Source of the DNA: Hemileia vastatrix | Lineage: Eukaryota; Basidiomycota; Pucciniomycetes; Pucciniales; Zaghouaniaceae | Direction: 5' to 3' | Assembly: GCA_030280995.1 (NCBI GenBank) | Contig: JASXTE010000012.1 | Span: forward strand, 7,663,001-7,727,000 | DNA: 64,000 nt | Part shown: positions 34,011 through 46,230 of the stretch, one piece after another | Position numbering within the stretch: the first letter of the stretch is position 1 | How the letters are laid out: every line of letters begins with the position of its first letter | The notes under the pieces: generated by a model | The model's input: the letters and a program-made list of their open reading frames with translations, nothing else | The model's database searches: none | Told to the model about the DNA's origin: nothing | Position numbers and translations under genes: made by a program

Positions 34011-34032
34011 CATTTTTTTTATTGTTTTTTTT

Positions 34033-34044
34033 AGAGTGAGGGAG
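34033..34044 (+). other. Polypurine tract candidate of element 2
   Basis: AGAGTGAGGGAG immediately before the 3' LTR. Confidence 0.5.
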
Positions 34045-35183
34045 TGTCAGCCAGGCTATTCCAGGAGTCCAGTAAATGATATATAAATTATAAAACCCTA
34101 AAAAGTGGGTAAGACTTGTATTTAATGAATATAACTTAATATTTTATTGCATAATGAAATTATATAAGGATTTTATTATATACAAGTGTTACATTAAATT
34201 TATTGGTTATATATATTTTTATATACAATTAAATTGAGCATAATATAATAACTTCTACAAATAATGGCGCATTTTTATGTATTTAATAATTATAAATTTA
34301 TATTTAATTAATTAAAAAACATATATTATAATTACAAGTGTAAATTTGATTTATAATATATTTAAATTAATTACTTAAATTTATATATTAAATAATACCT
34401 CTCATATGATACTAAACAATAATTAAGGACGCTTCTTTTGACCCTTAATTGTGTTAGAAAAAACAAATAAATTAATTTGGACTAAATTGAGATTAATTGC
34501 TTGTTTTGTTGCGTCAAATTATTTTTTTGTTTCACTTAAAATGTCCTCTAATCAGAATGTACCATCTGTTGGGAATTATATTTCTCATAGCTCCTATGTT
34601 TCCAATCTTGTTTAGTTATTCACTATTGTCACTTACTGATTTGGGAATTAATGGCGGGGAAATTGGATTCTTAATTGGGCTTTTAATTATTTGTTTCATG
34701 TTTTTCTCTATATTGTTATGTTTCATTTACTCTTTTGATATGTTTGTTTTATTCCATTCTAATCATTGTATTTACAAATATAGTAGCGCTTCAGAGGACC
34801 CATTGCCTATAAAAGGGCCTTGGATAATCCCCTGTAGCCGGATCACTTATTATACACTCAACAAATTAAAAACTATTTTACTACGTTTATATTTTTTTTA
34901 TTAGTAATACAATTCTAATTAAAAGTCTATATAACAAATTAAAGGTTGCCTTAAGTCTTATAGTAACTATATTGTTTGCCGCGCAGAACTCTTACTTAAA
35001 TAATAATAATATTTATAAAACCAATTTGTTGTCTCTTCTCAGATCACTCATCGTTGCCTCCTCTCAAATAAATTAAATAATTTTAATTGTTTTTATTTCT
35101 TTATTTATAAAACTATTATTTCCTTCTTGTCCTCCTCTCTTTTCTTCCCTCTTCTCTTATATCTTCTAGACGACTGACCGACA
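34045..35183 (+). repeat. Element 2 3' LTR
   Basis: 1139 bp, identical to the 5' LTR except at about four positions by eye. Followed by TSD TTTCT at 35184-35188. TATAAAAG at 34808-34815. Confidence 0.95.
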
Positions 35184-35188
35184 TTTCT
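35184..35188 (+). repeat. Target site duplication (right) of element 2
   Basis: TTTCT, identical to 26013-26017. Confidence 0.85.
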
Positions 35189-36630
35189 TTACTTATTTTT
35201 TTCCATTGTTTCTTTTGTTTTTGTAAATCAAGATAGTTTTCCATTGATAAATCAATATATCTTTCCATGACACTTTATTTCATTTTTAATATATATTAAG
35301 ATGTTTACTCTTAAGTTTGGTATGTTTTTAAGTAATATTTTATTTTCAAATGAGTTTTTGTATTTAGATTTTTATTTTTAAAAGATTTCCTTGTTTGATT
35401 GTTTTTTATTGTAAAATTGATTTTAATCAATTTTATTCTTAAAATTATTGAGAATTTTTTCTTCCTAAATTAAATGAAAGAGATCTTTTTTAAATTGATA
35501 CTTATCTTCTAATATCATGGGGACCTTATTTGATTTTAATATTTTTCATTAAATGAGTCCTTTTCTTAAAAAATTTTTTTTCAATTTAAAAAAATTGGAC
35601 TTGCTAGCTGGAAGGATCACTTTTTACCCAGTTTTAAAGCTGTTTTCTAAAATATGGAAGATATTAGATTTGTTTGTTATCTTTTTTCTCCTTTTCACAC
35701 AACTCAACTTAAACTTGGTAATATGAGTGGATTTATAAGAAGTCTATAAAGCTGTTTATTACCTTGTATTTCCATGTAAAAAAAAGTTTCATATGTCCTT
35801 TTGGTTTGAAATTGTTCCAAACTGAAACATGTTGAGGTGCAGAATTTTCTGTCACATTTTTAATGTTTTAATAAAACATAAATTGTTTCATAATTTACTT
35901 TTTTGTCTTATTTTGGGAAATCATGTAATATATTTACATGTAAGAAAATGAAAGCCAAAATGGCAACATGACTAAAATTCATCCCCATTGAATTTTCTAA
36001 TGAGGGTAGGAATAAAGTATTTCAGCTAATATAACATGAGTTTACACTCTTGAATGATGGAATTTCAGATGACTATTTATTAGCAATAATATAATAATTC
36101 AGTCTCTAATAAAAATAGAAATATTAAAAATCACAGGTGAATAAAAATATTGAAAAAAGAATAGTAAATTTTGATGAAAAAAAATCAAAATATTATATTT
36201 TAATTCATGGAGAAAATAGAAATGTATTTTATCTCATTGAAAAAAATTATTTTTTCATTATTCAATTGAGTTAACTAGCTTACTTAGATCATTAGTAAGT
36301 GTGGTTGCTTTCTAGATTTTTTTATTTTGTTGGTAAGTTATTTCTTTATTTGTATTTCATTTGGGTAGCTTTTGGGTTATTTAATTTTATTTAAGTTTTT
36401 TCATTTCTAGGATGGTTAGTGATCAATTTGGAAAGTATATTATTTTATATCCTTTTTTGGTCAGTTATTTGATAAACTTTTTTCTAGTGGATTACTTTTA
36501 AGTTAGTTTCTTTGAGATTATTATAGCTACTTGGTTAATTTTTAACTTTTTACATGGTTTTGTATTGCTTTTTAACCTAATTGCTAACATTTCATTTTTC
36601 TTATTAGTCATTTTTTCCTTTTCAATTTAG
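35189..36630. other. AT-rich intergenic stretch
   Basis: No gene or element recognised in 1.4 kb of T-rich sequence. Confidence 0.55.
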
Positions 36631-36632
36631 TA

Positions 36633-36830
36633 GGGGGTATCAAAGTCAGACATTTGTTAATATTTAAAAGTTATTTTACATCTCAAATCAGAAGCCAAAA
36701 ACTTGAAATTAATTTTTTGTAAAAAGTTTTTTTTAGGGTACAGTATGCCATATTTTAAAAAATAATCATGGCTTATTTAGTGGAAAAAAGATGAATTATG
36801 AAATGAATCATTTGTAACTTTCATACCCCC
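36633..36830. mobile_element. 198-bp TIR element (MITE), GGGGGTATCAAA family
   Basis: Ends are GGGGGTATCAAAGTCA and the inverse of GGGGGTATGAAAGTTA, flanked by TA on both sides (36631-36632 and 36831-36832). A 23-base block at 36749-36771 is identical to 62339-62361 in another 198-bp copy. It has no coding capacity. TA target and short TIRs suggest mobilisation by a Tc1/mariner-like transposase (inference). Confidence 0.8.
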
Positions 36831-36832
36831 TA

Positions 36833-38080
36833 ATAAGTTTGTTTTTGTTCATTTTTCTTCTAGTTAATTTTCTTCTTCTGCCTAGTTTCTTTGATTTCAC
36901 TTTTTATATAATCTTATTTGAATGATTATTTCATATATTGTTGTCAGGCAGTTGTTGAAATTTTAAATTGTATCACATTTCACATTTATTGATTGTAGAA
37001 ATAGAATTTTTCACTGCATGAAAATTACACTATGCACCAAGATATCTCTAAAAAAATCATTCATGTGCAAGTTGGGGATATACTATGGAGGAACATAAGG
37101 ATAGAAAAAAATTTTAAGGAAAATTAAATTGCAAAAACAAGCATGATGAAAATAAGTGCATGAAAATTATTTTCCTACATAGGAAGTATTTGTTTTATTT
37201 TTTATTTTTCTTAAAAAAACAATCTTTCCTTTTTGATTTACATTATTTTTGATTTTTTACAATTTTTTATTTAAAAAAGAAAAATAAAATTACTGAAAAA
37301 TATTTTTTTTGAAGTTTTTTTTCTAAATATATGCCTCTCCCAATAATATCCCTAACTTTTGCATAAATTTTCACATTGGGAATATCTTACTAGGTTCATA
37401 GTGATAAAAGTAAGATTGGTATTGTTGCAACTACCTAGCTAAATGAGAAATTTCAACAATATATCTCAATAAATTCAATAATAAAAAAATATGAATATCA
37501 AAAATAACTGATTACATAAAGTTGAAGAAAGTAAAATGCAACTCTAGGATGAAAAAATATGAAAAGTTATATACTAAAATTCATGGGGCAGTATCATATA
37601 GTAATTTAGTCAGTTAGAAATTTTTATCTTTGATATATTAGTGAGTAAATAAACTGACTTAGCTTGATTTCTTGATAAGTCAGATTTTATTATTTTTACT
37701 ATTTTTTGATGATTTAGTTTTCTCTTAATTTTTTGTATATCTCCTTGGTTGTTAATTTTATTTTATTTTATTTCAGATGTTTTGTTTGGTGATTTTGCTA
37801 GTTTGCTATAAATTGGGATATTTTATTATTTTTTGAGTCATTTAACTTTTTTTAAAATTTTCTAGAAAGGTTCATGCGTTTTTTATTATTCAGATAGTCT
37901 TTTATCTTTATAGTTGATTGTTTAGTTTCTTCATTTTTAGAAGGCTGTTTATGTTTTGGTTCTCCATCTATGTGAAGAACTTACTTTTTTCTATTAAATT
38001 AAGCTGCATATCTTTTTAGTTAACTAGTTATTTATTTATCTTTTATTTTATATGAATCTATTTGCTTATTATTTTATTAG
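36833..38080. other. AT-rich intergenic stretch
   Basis: No gene or known element. It leads into the purine satellite. Confidence 0.5.
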
Positions 38081-38148
38081 GGAGAGGTAAGAGGGAGAGC
38101 AAGATAGAGAGTGTGAGAGTGTGAATGTGGGTAGGAAAGCAAGTGAAT

Positions 38149-38149
38149 A

Positions 38150-38190
<41 letters not shown>

Positions 38191-40655
38191 GAGAGAAAGG
38201 GAGAGAAAGGGAGAGAAAGGGAGAGAAAGGGAGAGAAAGGGAGAGAAAGGGAGAGAAAGGGAGAGAAAGGGAGAGAAAGGGAGAGAAAGGGAGAGAAAGG
38301 GAGAGAGAGGGAGAGAAAGGGAGAGAAAGGGAGAGAAAGGGAGAGAAAGGGAGAGAAAGGGAGAGAAAGGGAGAGAAAGGGAGAGAAAGGGAGAGAAAGG
38401 GAGAGAAAGGGAGAGAAAGGGAGAGAAAGGGAGAGAAAGGGAGAGAAAGGGAGAGAAAGGGAGAGAAAGGGAGAGAAAGGGAGAGAAAGGGAGAGAAAGG
38501 GAGAGAAAGGGAGAGAAAGGGAGAGAAAGGGAGAGAAAGGGAGAGAAAGGGAGAGAAAGGGAGAGAAAGGGAGAGAAAGGGAGAGAAAGGGAGAGAAAGG
38601 GAGAGAAAGGGAGAGAAAGGGAGAGAAAGGGAGAGAAAGGGAGAGAAAGGGAGAGAAAGGGAGAGAAAGGGAGAGAAAGGGAGAGAAAGGGAGAGAAAGG
38701 GAGAGAAAGGGAGAGAAAGGGAGAGAAAGGGAGAGAAAGGGAGAGAAAGGGAGAGAAAGGGAGAGAAAGGGAGAGAAAGGGAGAGAAAGGGAGAGAAAGG
38801 GAGAGAAAGGGAGAGAAAGGGAGAGAAAGGGAGAGAAAGGGAGAGAAAGGGAGAGAAAGGGAGAGAAAGGGAGAGAAAGGGAGAGAAAGGGAGAGAAAGG
38901 GAGAGAAAGGGAGAGAAAGGGAGAGAAAGGGAGAGAAAGGGAGAGAAAGGGAGAGAAAGGGAGAGAAAGGGAGAGAAAGGGAGAGAAAGGGAGAGAAAGG
39001 GAGAGAAAGGGAGAGAAAGGGAGAGAAAGGGAGAGAAAGGGAGAGAAAGGGAGAGAAAGGGAGAGAAAGGGAGAGAAAGGGAGAGAAAGGGAGAGAAAGG
39101 GAGAGAAAGGGAGAGAAAGGGAGAGAAAGGGAGAGAAAGGGAGAGAAAGGGAGAGAAAGGGAGAGAAAGGGAGAGAAAGGGAGAGAAAGGGAGAGAAAGG
39201 GAGAGAAAGGGAGAGAAAGGGAGAGAAAGGGAGAGAAAGGGAGAGAAAGGGAGAGAAAGGGAGAGAAAGGGAGAGAAAGGGAGAGAAAGGGAGAGAAAGG
39301 GAGAGAAAGGGAGAGAAAGGGAGAGAAAGGGAGAGAAAGGGAGAGAAAGGGAGAGAAAGGGAGAGAAAGGGAGAGAAAGGGAGAGAAAGGGAGAGAAAGG
39401 GAGAGAAAGGGAGAGAAAGGGAGAGAAAGGGAGAGAAAGGGAGAGAAAGGGAGAGAAAGGGAGAGAAAGGGAGAGAAAGGGAGAGAAAGGGAGAGAAAGG
39501 GAGAGAAAGGGAGAGAAAGGGAGAGAAAGGGAGAGAAAGGGAGAGAAAGGGAGAGAAAGGGAGAGAAAGGGAGAGAAAGGGAGAGAAAGGGAGAGAAAGG
39601 GAGAGAAAGGGAGAGAAAGGGAGAGAAAGGGAGAGAAAGGGAGAGAAAGGGAGAGAAAGGGAGAGAAAGGGAGAGAAAGGGAGAGAAAGGGAGAGAAAGG
39701 GAGAGAAAGGGAGAGAAAGGGAGAGAAAGGGAGAGAAAGGGAGAGAAAGGGAGAGAAAGGGAGAGAAAGGGAGAGAAAGGGAGAGAAAGGGAGAGAAAGG
39801 GAGAGAAAGGGAGAGAAAGGGAGAGAAAGGGAGAGAAAGGGAGAGAAAGGGAGAGAAAGGGAGAGAAAGGGAGAGAAAGGGAGAGAAAGGGAGAGAAAGG
39901 GAGAGAAAGGGAGAGAAAGGGAGAGAAAGGGAGAGAAAGGGAGAGAAAGGGAGAGAAAGGGAGAGAAAGGGAGAGAAAGGGAGAGAAAGGGAGAGAAAGG
40001 GAGAGAAAGGGAGAGAAAGGGAGAGAAAGGGAGAGAAAGGGAGAGAAAGGGAGAGAAAGGGAGAGAAAGGGAGAGAAAGGGAGAGAAAGGGAGAGAAAGG
40101 GAGAGAAAGGGAGAGAAAGGGAGAGAAAGGGAGAGAAAGGGAGAGAAAGGGAGAGAAAGGGAGAGAAAGGGAGAGAAAGGGAGAGAAAGGGAGAGAAAGG
40201 GAGAGAAAGGGAGAGAAAGGGAGAGAAAGGGAGAGAAAGGGAGAGAAAGGGAGAGAAAGGGAGAGAAAGGGAGAGAAAGGGAGAGAAAGGGAGAGAAAGG
40301 GAGAGAAAGGGAGAGAAAGGGAGAGAAAGGGAGAGAAAGGGAGAGAAAGGGAGAGAAAGGGAGAGAAAGGGAGAGAAAGGGAGAGAAAGGGAGAGAAAGG
40401 GAGAGAAAGGGAGAGAAAGGGAGAGAAAGGGAGAGAAAGGGAGAGAAAGGGAGAGAAAGGGAGAGAAAGGGAGAGAAAGGGAGAGAAAGGGAGAGAAAGA
40501 GGAAGAGGAAGAGGAAGAGGAAGAGGAAGAGGAAGAGGAAGAGGAAGAGGAAGAGGAAGAGGAAGAGGAAGAGGAAGAGGAAGAGGAAGAGGAAGAGGAA
40601 GAGGAAGAGGAAGAGGAAGAGGAAGAGGAAGAGGAAGAGGAAGAGGAAGAGGAAG
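38149..40655 (+). repeat. 2.5-kb uninterrupted polypurine satellite
   Basis: The plus strand contains only A and G for about 2507 bases. It starts with (GA)n to 38180. Then come 232 units of the 10-mer GAGAGAAAGG (38181-40500) with only one internal variant (38301-38310). About 26 units of the 6-mer GAGGAA run to 40655, followed by a short GTGATA/GTGA tail. The long ORFs on both strands are repeat artefacts. Confidence 0.97.
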
Positions 40656-40699
40656 TGATAGTGATAGTGAGTGAGTGAGTGGAGGGGGAGGGAAGGAAA

Positions 40700-42620
40700 G
40701 GGAAAATAAGTCACATAAATAGAAAATGACCCAAAAATGAAAAAAGGAAAGCTGAAGGAGGCACTTTTATAGGATTATTATGACTATTGGATGAGTGCAC
40801 AACTTGAAAATGGGGTGAGAGGGGGTGAGATGGGGTGAACAAGGGTGAGTTGGTGTCTGAAAGTGGAATACCAATGTCTGTTTTTAAAAAACATAAAATA
40901 GCTCAAACAGGGTCGCTCTTTAAGTCAGACCCAGAAGTTAACCCTGTGACCAAAAACTGAACTCCATGTCTAGTCCTTGAGGTTTTTCCTCCTGAGCTAC
41001 TATCCATCATTTTAACCAAATTCTTATTGTAATCTTTATCCTAAATAATGCAACCCAATTTTCCACCTGAAACATTGATAAAAGAAATTGAAAAACTTGT
41101 CAAAGTAGTGAGACAAGTTGAAAAAGCCATAACATATATGAATACCAAATATATATCAACAGAAATCAATTGAGAATTCATTTTAATTATCTGTAAGTGA
41201 GCTGACCTATTTTAATCCAGGATCTCTTTTGAGGAGAGATTACAACATTAGGGGGTATCAATATTGACCAATCCACAAATAAATTAATTGCAGATAAAAA
41301 TCATTATACCCCAAGTATCTCCCCCAATTATTTTTGCTAATAATAGGCTTATTTGACCTTTTACATGTAAATTTTCACCTCTATCTGAAATTTTTTTCAT
41401 CAATTTTTCATAGCCACATCTTTGACAACTTTCTGGATGTTTCAGCCTCCCTAGCTTTCTACACACTCCCATTGTATCTATTTACTCTATCCATTCAGAA
41501 CCCCTTTCTATCTCATCTTTTTGTTTCTTTTCCTTTTTATCTTCAAATATTTTAACATGCCTTGTCATCATAGATCTTTTAAAAGGCAGCCTTTTCCCAG
41601 TTGTTCTTCAAATCTCATTACTTCCTCTTTCACCTGCTCAGCTGAGAAATCAATGACCATTCAGCTAAAAAAAGATGATCATCTCATACTTATCAACTGG
41701 CTTAAAATTAAAAATAATTATGATTCTTTTTTGGTACTGAGAATGCAACTTAAGTAGGATGGCCCCCTGTATCAAAATTCAATGGATATCTTCTAATGGT
41801 AAATGAATTACAAAATAAGACAAAGGGAAGGATTGACCTTTTTTAAAAACATATGTCTGAACACTTCAAGAATTATAAAGCCAAATACAAGAAGGCTAAG
41901 TCTCTTTCATCTTCCACTGGTTTTCATATGAAATTAAATGCTTAATGAAAATGTTTCATGACTAGTTTTTTTTATTTCATACATATTTCATTCCAAACTT
42001 TTTTAGAAAGTTTTCCTGATAGAATACATTAAATCTAATAAGTCTGTTGAGGAACTTGACCACTTAATGAAAGTTTTTGATAACTTTTTTTTTATTTTTT
42101 AGTTCATAATTCATTCCAAATTTGTTCAACCCAAAAACTTTACACAACTTATTTGAAAATTTGGCAAGACTCCCCCTCTGTAATTTACTCTGGGAGGGGG
42201 TAAGGATTACCAAATTTTCATTCTATTTCATAAATAATTAAGGTAATCAACTAAAAAAGATAATAAACCAAGTAAAGGAATCCCAAATACTATCTGCCAT
42301 TGATTTCATGAGGAAATTCAAAGAAAACATATGAAAAGTATGGTTTTATGAACTCATTCATAGAATATAATTGAATGAAAACCTTTGTACAGCACACAGG
42401 CTTGATGATACAATACTTAAATTGATTGATTATCTTTAATAACTAATAAATTAAAAATTTAAGAAAATAAAAAAAATGGGAAATACTTTAATTACTGTAT
42501 TTAGAACCCCTCCCTAATGTTTTAGTAACCATTGACCCTTCACCCCTTACTTTATTTACCTGGTTTATCAAAATTTGATTGATTTGAAAAGAACATCCAA
42601 AATGAGTAAGCTTTTTGCAA
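40700..42620. other. Intergenic stretch with a possible single TIR end
   Basis: No supportable gene. TAGGGGGTATCAATATTGAC at 41249 matches the end of the TIR family seen at 36633, but I found no partner end. Short ORFs at 41284-41757 on both strands lack recognisable domains. Confidence 0.4.
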
Positions 42621-42622
42621 AA

Positions 42623-42990
42623 TTAAAATCCAGGAGGTTCCTTATTTATTTGTGAATTATATCTTGAAGAATTACAAATTGCTTCCATAATCCTGTTTTC
42701 TAAACTAAATTGCATGATACATTTATGATCAGGAAAGTATAGTCCATGGCCTTTTATTTTAGCACGTGAAGGGATTGGTCTTCTAGTAATAGGATTAATA
42801 TAACATAAAAGCCAAAATTTAAGCATATTTGAATCAGTTTTATCAACCTGGCTCTGTCTATGAAATCCTTTATAGTTAATGATAAAATTATGATAAAAGA
42901 TATAATCATTATTGAGTTCAACCCATTCCATATCTGTCCCATTGGGAGGGCCAGATTTCTTGGCCAGTTTATGATTAGATTGAAATTCAC
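42623..42990 (-). pseudogene. Unrecognised protein-like fragment
   Basis: The minus-strand frame reads EFQSNHKLAKKSGPPNGTDM, EWVELNNDYIFYHNF, then a mixed-composition stretch including NPITRRPIPSRAK and GHGLYFPDHKCIMQFS, ending at a stop near 42623. Composition is protein-like, unlike the biased ORFs around it. The start is not clear: 42931 is an internal Met and the open frame goes further upstream until a stop near 42995. I do not recognise the family. It could be an exon remnant of a transposon or host gene. Confidence 0.3.
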
Positions 42991-42999
42991 AAACTTATA

Positions 43000-44452
43000 A
43001 TTTTTTCAAGAAATTGGCCAAGAAATAATTGAGTGATCCTGAGTTTTGGGAGATAAAAGCCTATATATTAATCAGATAAGTGTTTCAGAAGCCTTATTCT
43101 ATAATTATGCAATATAAAAGCATGAAATAAATTAAGTAAAATTTGGAATAAAAGGATCAACTTTTAAGGTTAATATCTCAGAAACCACTGAACCAAATTC
43201 AAATCCATTTATGTAAAATAAAATATAGGCTTCAGAAGAATTTTCAGTAAAAGGATATTTGATTTAAATAAACCTAAACCTAATTTGTTACATAAAAACA
43301 TGAAATAAAAAAATTTAAATTGCAAAAAAAAGGCTCAACTTTAACAGTCAATATCTCACCAACCACTGATCCAAATTCAAATCTGTTTATGAGAAATGAA
43401 AGATAGCCTTCAGAAAAATCTTTTGTAAAAAGGCCATTAGATTTGAATAAACCTAACCCTAATTCTAAGTCTGATTTTTAAAATTTTATAAAAACTTGAA
43501 AAGTGGTAATGAATATGAGAAAAAGAGGAGTTTAATAAGTTCACTGTTATCCAGATAAGAGTCATACATATATTTAAGTATGAGATTTTCATAGAAGGAA
43601 TGGGATATCATATTGGCATGAAAAAAAGGAGATTAAACTTACCTTGATTGAAAAGTAGGAAAAATAGAGTGAGAAAAACTGATTTTGGGATTTGTGTGGA
43701 ATTGAATATGGAGTAAGTGAAACGCATAAAGAATGTGCAATGTATGTGTTTTAATGACATGGAACCAAAATTTAGTGAAATAGGGGAAAGGGGGGATAAT
43801 GACCATACCAAAGAAGGATGAAGAGTAGGGTGATGGAGCTAAAAAAGAAAGTAAAGAGGGAGAGAATAAAAGGTTAATTTTACCATTAAAGTCAAAAATA
43901 ACCACTTACTGAAAAAATTTAGATACAAAAATAAAGAAAAAACAGAAAAAAAAACAAAAAAAAAATATAATTAGCAAATAAAATATAAAAAAATGAATAA
44001 AATGACTTAACTAAAGAAATGAGATGAAAAAATAAATGAAACCAAATTTTTTGAGGGATATTGGGGAAGAAGAGGAAAAGGATATGAGGGATGAATGAAA
44101 AATAGAAACAGTAAAAAATTATGCGATTGCAGAAAATATTTGATTTCATGTTGAGCTGGTTATTGAAACCAAATGAGAAATCCAAAAAAGAGACCTTTAG
44201 CCTAAATTCAAAATAAAAATGAATATGCAAAAAACAAAAACACCAAACCAAGTGAATAAAGCACAGAAGTTGAACATTTGGAGAGTATGAAAAAAAAATT
44301 AAAAGGGTTGTGTTTCAAAATGTTGGAGGGTGATTGGCATAATGACAGAGCATATGCTGGTAGAAAGAATGTTTTGTGATTCAAGGGAAGGGAGAGCCGG
44401 TGCAGGTCTGAGACCCTCTTCCTCATAAAGATCATTGAAAGGACATGTAGGC
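43000..44452. other. AT-rich intergenic stretch
   Basis: No supportable gene. Minus-strand ORFs here are Phe/Leu/Ser-rich products of A-rich plus-strand sequence. Two approximate copies of a segment with AAATTCAAATC and AAACCTAA motifs occur near 43150-43280 and 43340-43460, a small diverged direct duplication. Confidence 0.4.
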
Positions 44453-46230
44453 TTAAGTTTCTTCCAAATCCAAGTCAGAGTCAGAGTTAGAAGCTAAATT
44501 TAAAGTGATAGAATTCATAGCTGAGTTTTCAAAATCTTCAGAATTAATAACTCTAAACTTTTCACCAACAGCTTTAACCAATCCAGATCCATCACTGGTC
44601 CTCCTCACTCCCTCAATTGGAGTTGGACCACTAAAACTTGGTCTGGGAAGAGATGCTAAAGGTACATCCTCCTCAGAATCGGAATCTTCTTCCACAGGCA
44701 TAGGTTCCTCATTTAAATCCAACATACAAAAACTAGAAGGCCCTATTTTAGCCCTTCCCTTCTGCATCCTATAAATTTCATCTTTTGAAAAAAAAAATTT
44801 CAACACTTTTTTTAGTCCCACCTTTCCTACTTTAGACTTTAATTGGCTCTGAATGCTACTCTTCGCTCTAGTAGCAGCTTCCCATCTAGAATTATTCACA
44901 TCATATTCCCCTGCCATACAATTTCTATCTACTCTAGCAACCAAACAAAACTCTAAACCACCAAATAAAGTTGAAAGTTTGGCCTTACTTACCTCCTTCT
45001 CTTTACGTTTATCATTCCCACCTTTACAATTACCATCATTAACTTTACGTTTTCCACCATTATCATCATTATCACCAAGTAAATCCTCAAAGCTGGCCTT
45101 CTTTTCACCCAAAATATTCCTCCTAACTAAATCAGAGGGAGCCTGACTTTCACTAGGCTTGATGAAAGATCCATCAAGAAACTTGTAAAACTTTTCATCA
45201 AATTTGACTATACCAGAATTCAGGTTCCTATTCAAATAAAAAAAAATAACCAGCTCTGTGCCACCTCCTGGTACAATAAGAGCACACCCTAGGCTCACCA
45301 TAACCACCTATATAATGATTAGCACCATTATATCCATTTCCAAAACTTCCAGAAAATCAGTTATTGTTTCGATTATATACATAATTCTTCCTCTCATAAC
45401 ATCTAGATTGTTAAGAAAATGATGATGATGAAACAAATGGGGCCTTATTGACCTTCTGTGTCTCTTAAACAAAAATTATAAGCTGCTTTGTTAAGTCAGC
45501 CAACTGATCCACCATCTGATTATCAAAATTTTCTTAAATTTAGCAACTGTTGGTCCCATCTGATCCTTCTTGGGCCCTTGAGCTTTTAAAATTCTTTCAT
45601 TATTTTCAGCCAGTACTTCACTGATCTTTCTAACATACTGAGTGCAAGACTCTTGATATCTTTCCAGAGCCATGAGTTTGAGTTACTCCTCTAAATTTTC
45701 CTTGATAATTGCTAGATCAGGAAGTTTCTGTTCCCCATTAGGTGAATTCTTCATCAGAATTTTACTAGATAACTCATTCAGCACATCCATCCCAATACTC
45801 CTACTAAAAGCAGACCAAAATAGATACTTAGCCTGATTTTCATGAATAATTTGATCCAGCAATACCAGATACTCCACCACCTCATTAAAATGCTCAAGGT
45901 GTTTCTTATAATCCACCAATGAAGCAACACCACCTTTTTCCTGCCATACACTGACAATCTTGTTCAATTCAACCATAGAATACCTAACACCCCATCTGTC
46001 CACAATCTCTTTTGATAACTTTTTATAGCCATCCATAGCAATGACCTCTTTTTCAACCTCTCTGTCCACAAGAAAAAACCTTATTTTCTTCACCATGTCC
46101 ACAGAGAAGCCTCATCAACAGAAGCAGCAGCAGCTTCACACCGGTTCAAAAACTATATAGCCTCCTTACCATTAAAATTGGGCTTATCCCAAGTTTGAAT
46201 CCTAACTCAAGCCATAAACACCACACAGTA
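44453..46230 (-). pseudogene. Ty3/gypsy gag relic (minus strand)
   Basis: Reading leftwards, IQTWDKPNFNGKEAI (about 46195-46150) is a typical Gag start. AAAASVDEASL and then, after a 1-nt shift, VDMVKKIRFFLVDREVEKEV follow. The open segment 46102-45683 contains DGYKKLSKEIVDRWGVRYSM and LVDYKKHLEHFNEVVEYL. After more shifts there is MALERYQESCTQYVRKISEV (45673-45491), then a zinc-knuckle-like CSYCTRRWHRAGYF at 45284-45243 in a different frame. The long open segment 45307-44453 follows, with Lys/Asp-rich and acidic parts (DNDDNGGKRK, DSDSEEDVPLASLPRP). No protease or RT follows, so the element is truncated here. It lies inside, and in the same orientation as, the inverted LTR-C at its right. 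Confidence 0.6.

Larger units (their letters stand above)
26018..35183 (+). mobile_element. Element 2: full-length Ty3/gypsy chromovirus LTR retrotransposon
   Basis: A 9166-bp unit with 1139-bp LTRs (TGTCAGCCAGG...CGACTGACCGACA) and TSD TTTCT. It has the same layout as element 1, and its pol protein is clearly homologous along its whole length, but codon third positions and the LTR bodies differ strongly, so it is a separate family of the same lineage. The LTRs differ at about four positions by eye, so it is younger than element 1. The pol frame is intact (about 1480 codons). Gag and pol are split by a frameshift near 29560. Confidence 0.95.

Noticed and set aside
38069..40714. Two ORFs over 840 codons on opposite strands
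   Set aside because: They are translations of the purine satellite (no stop codons can arise in the repeat), with simple repeated residues only.
41284..41757. Minus-strand ORF with a CQRCGY motif as a zinc-finger gene
   Set aside because: Only one CxxC pair, frequent stops in the continuation, no partner residues.
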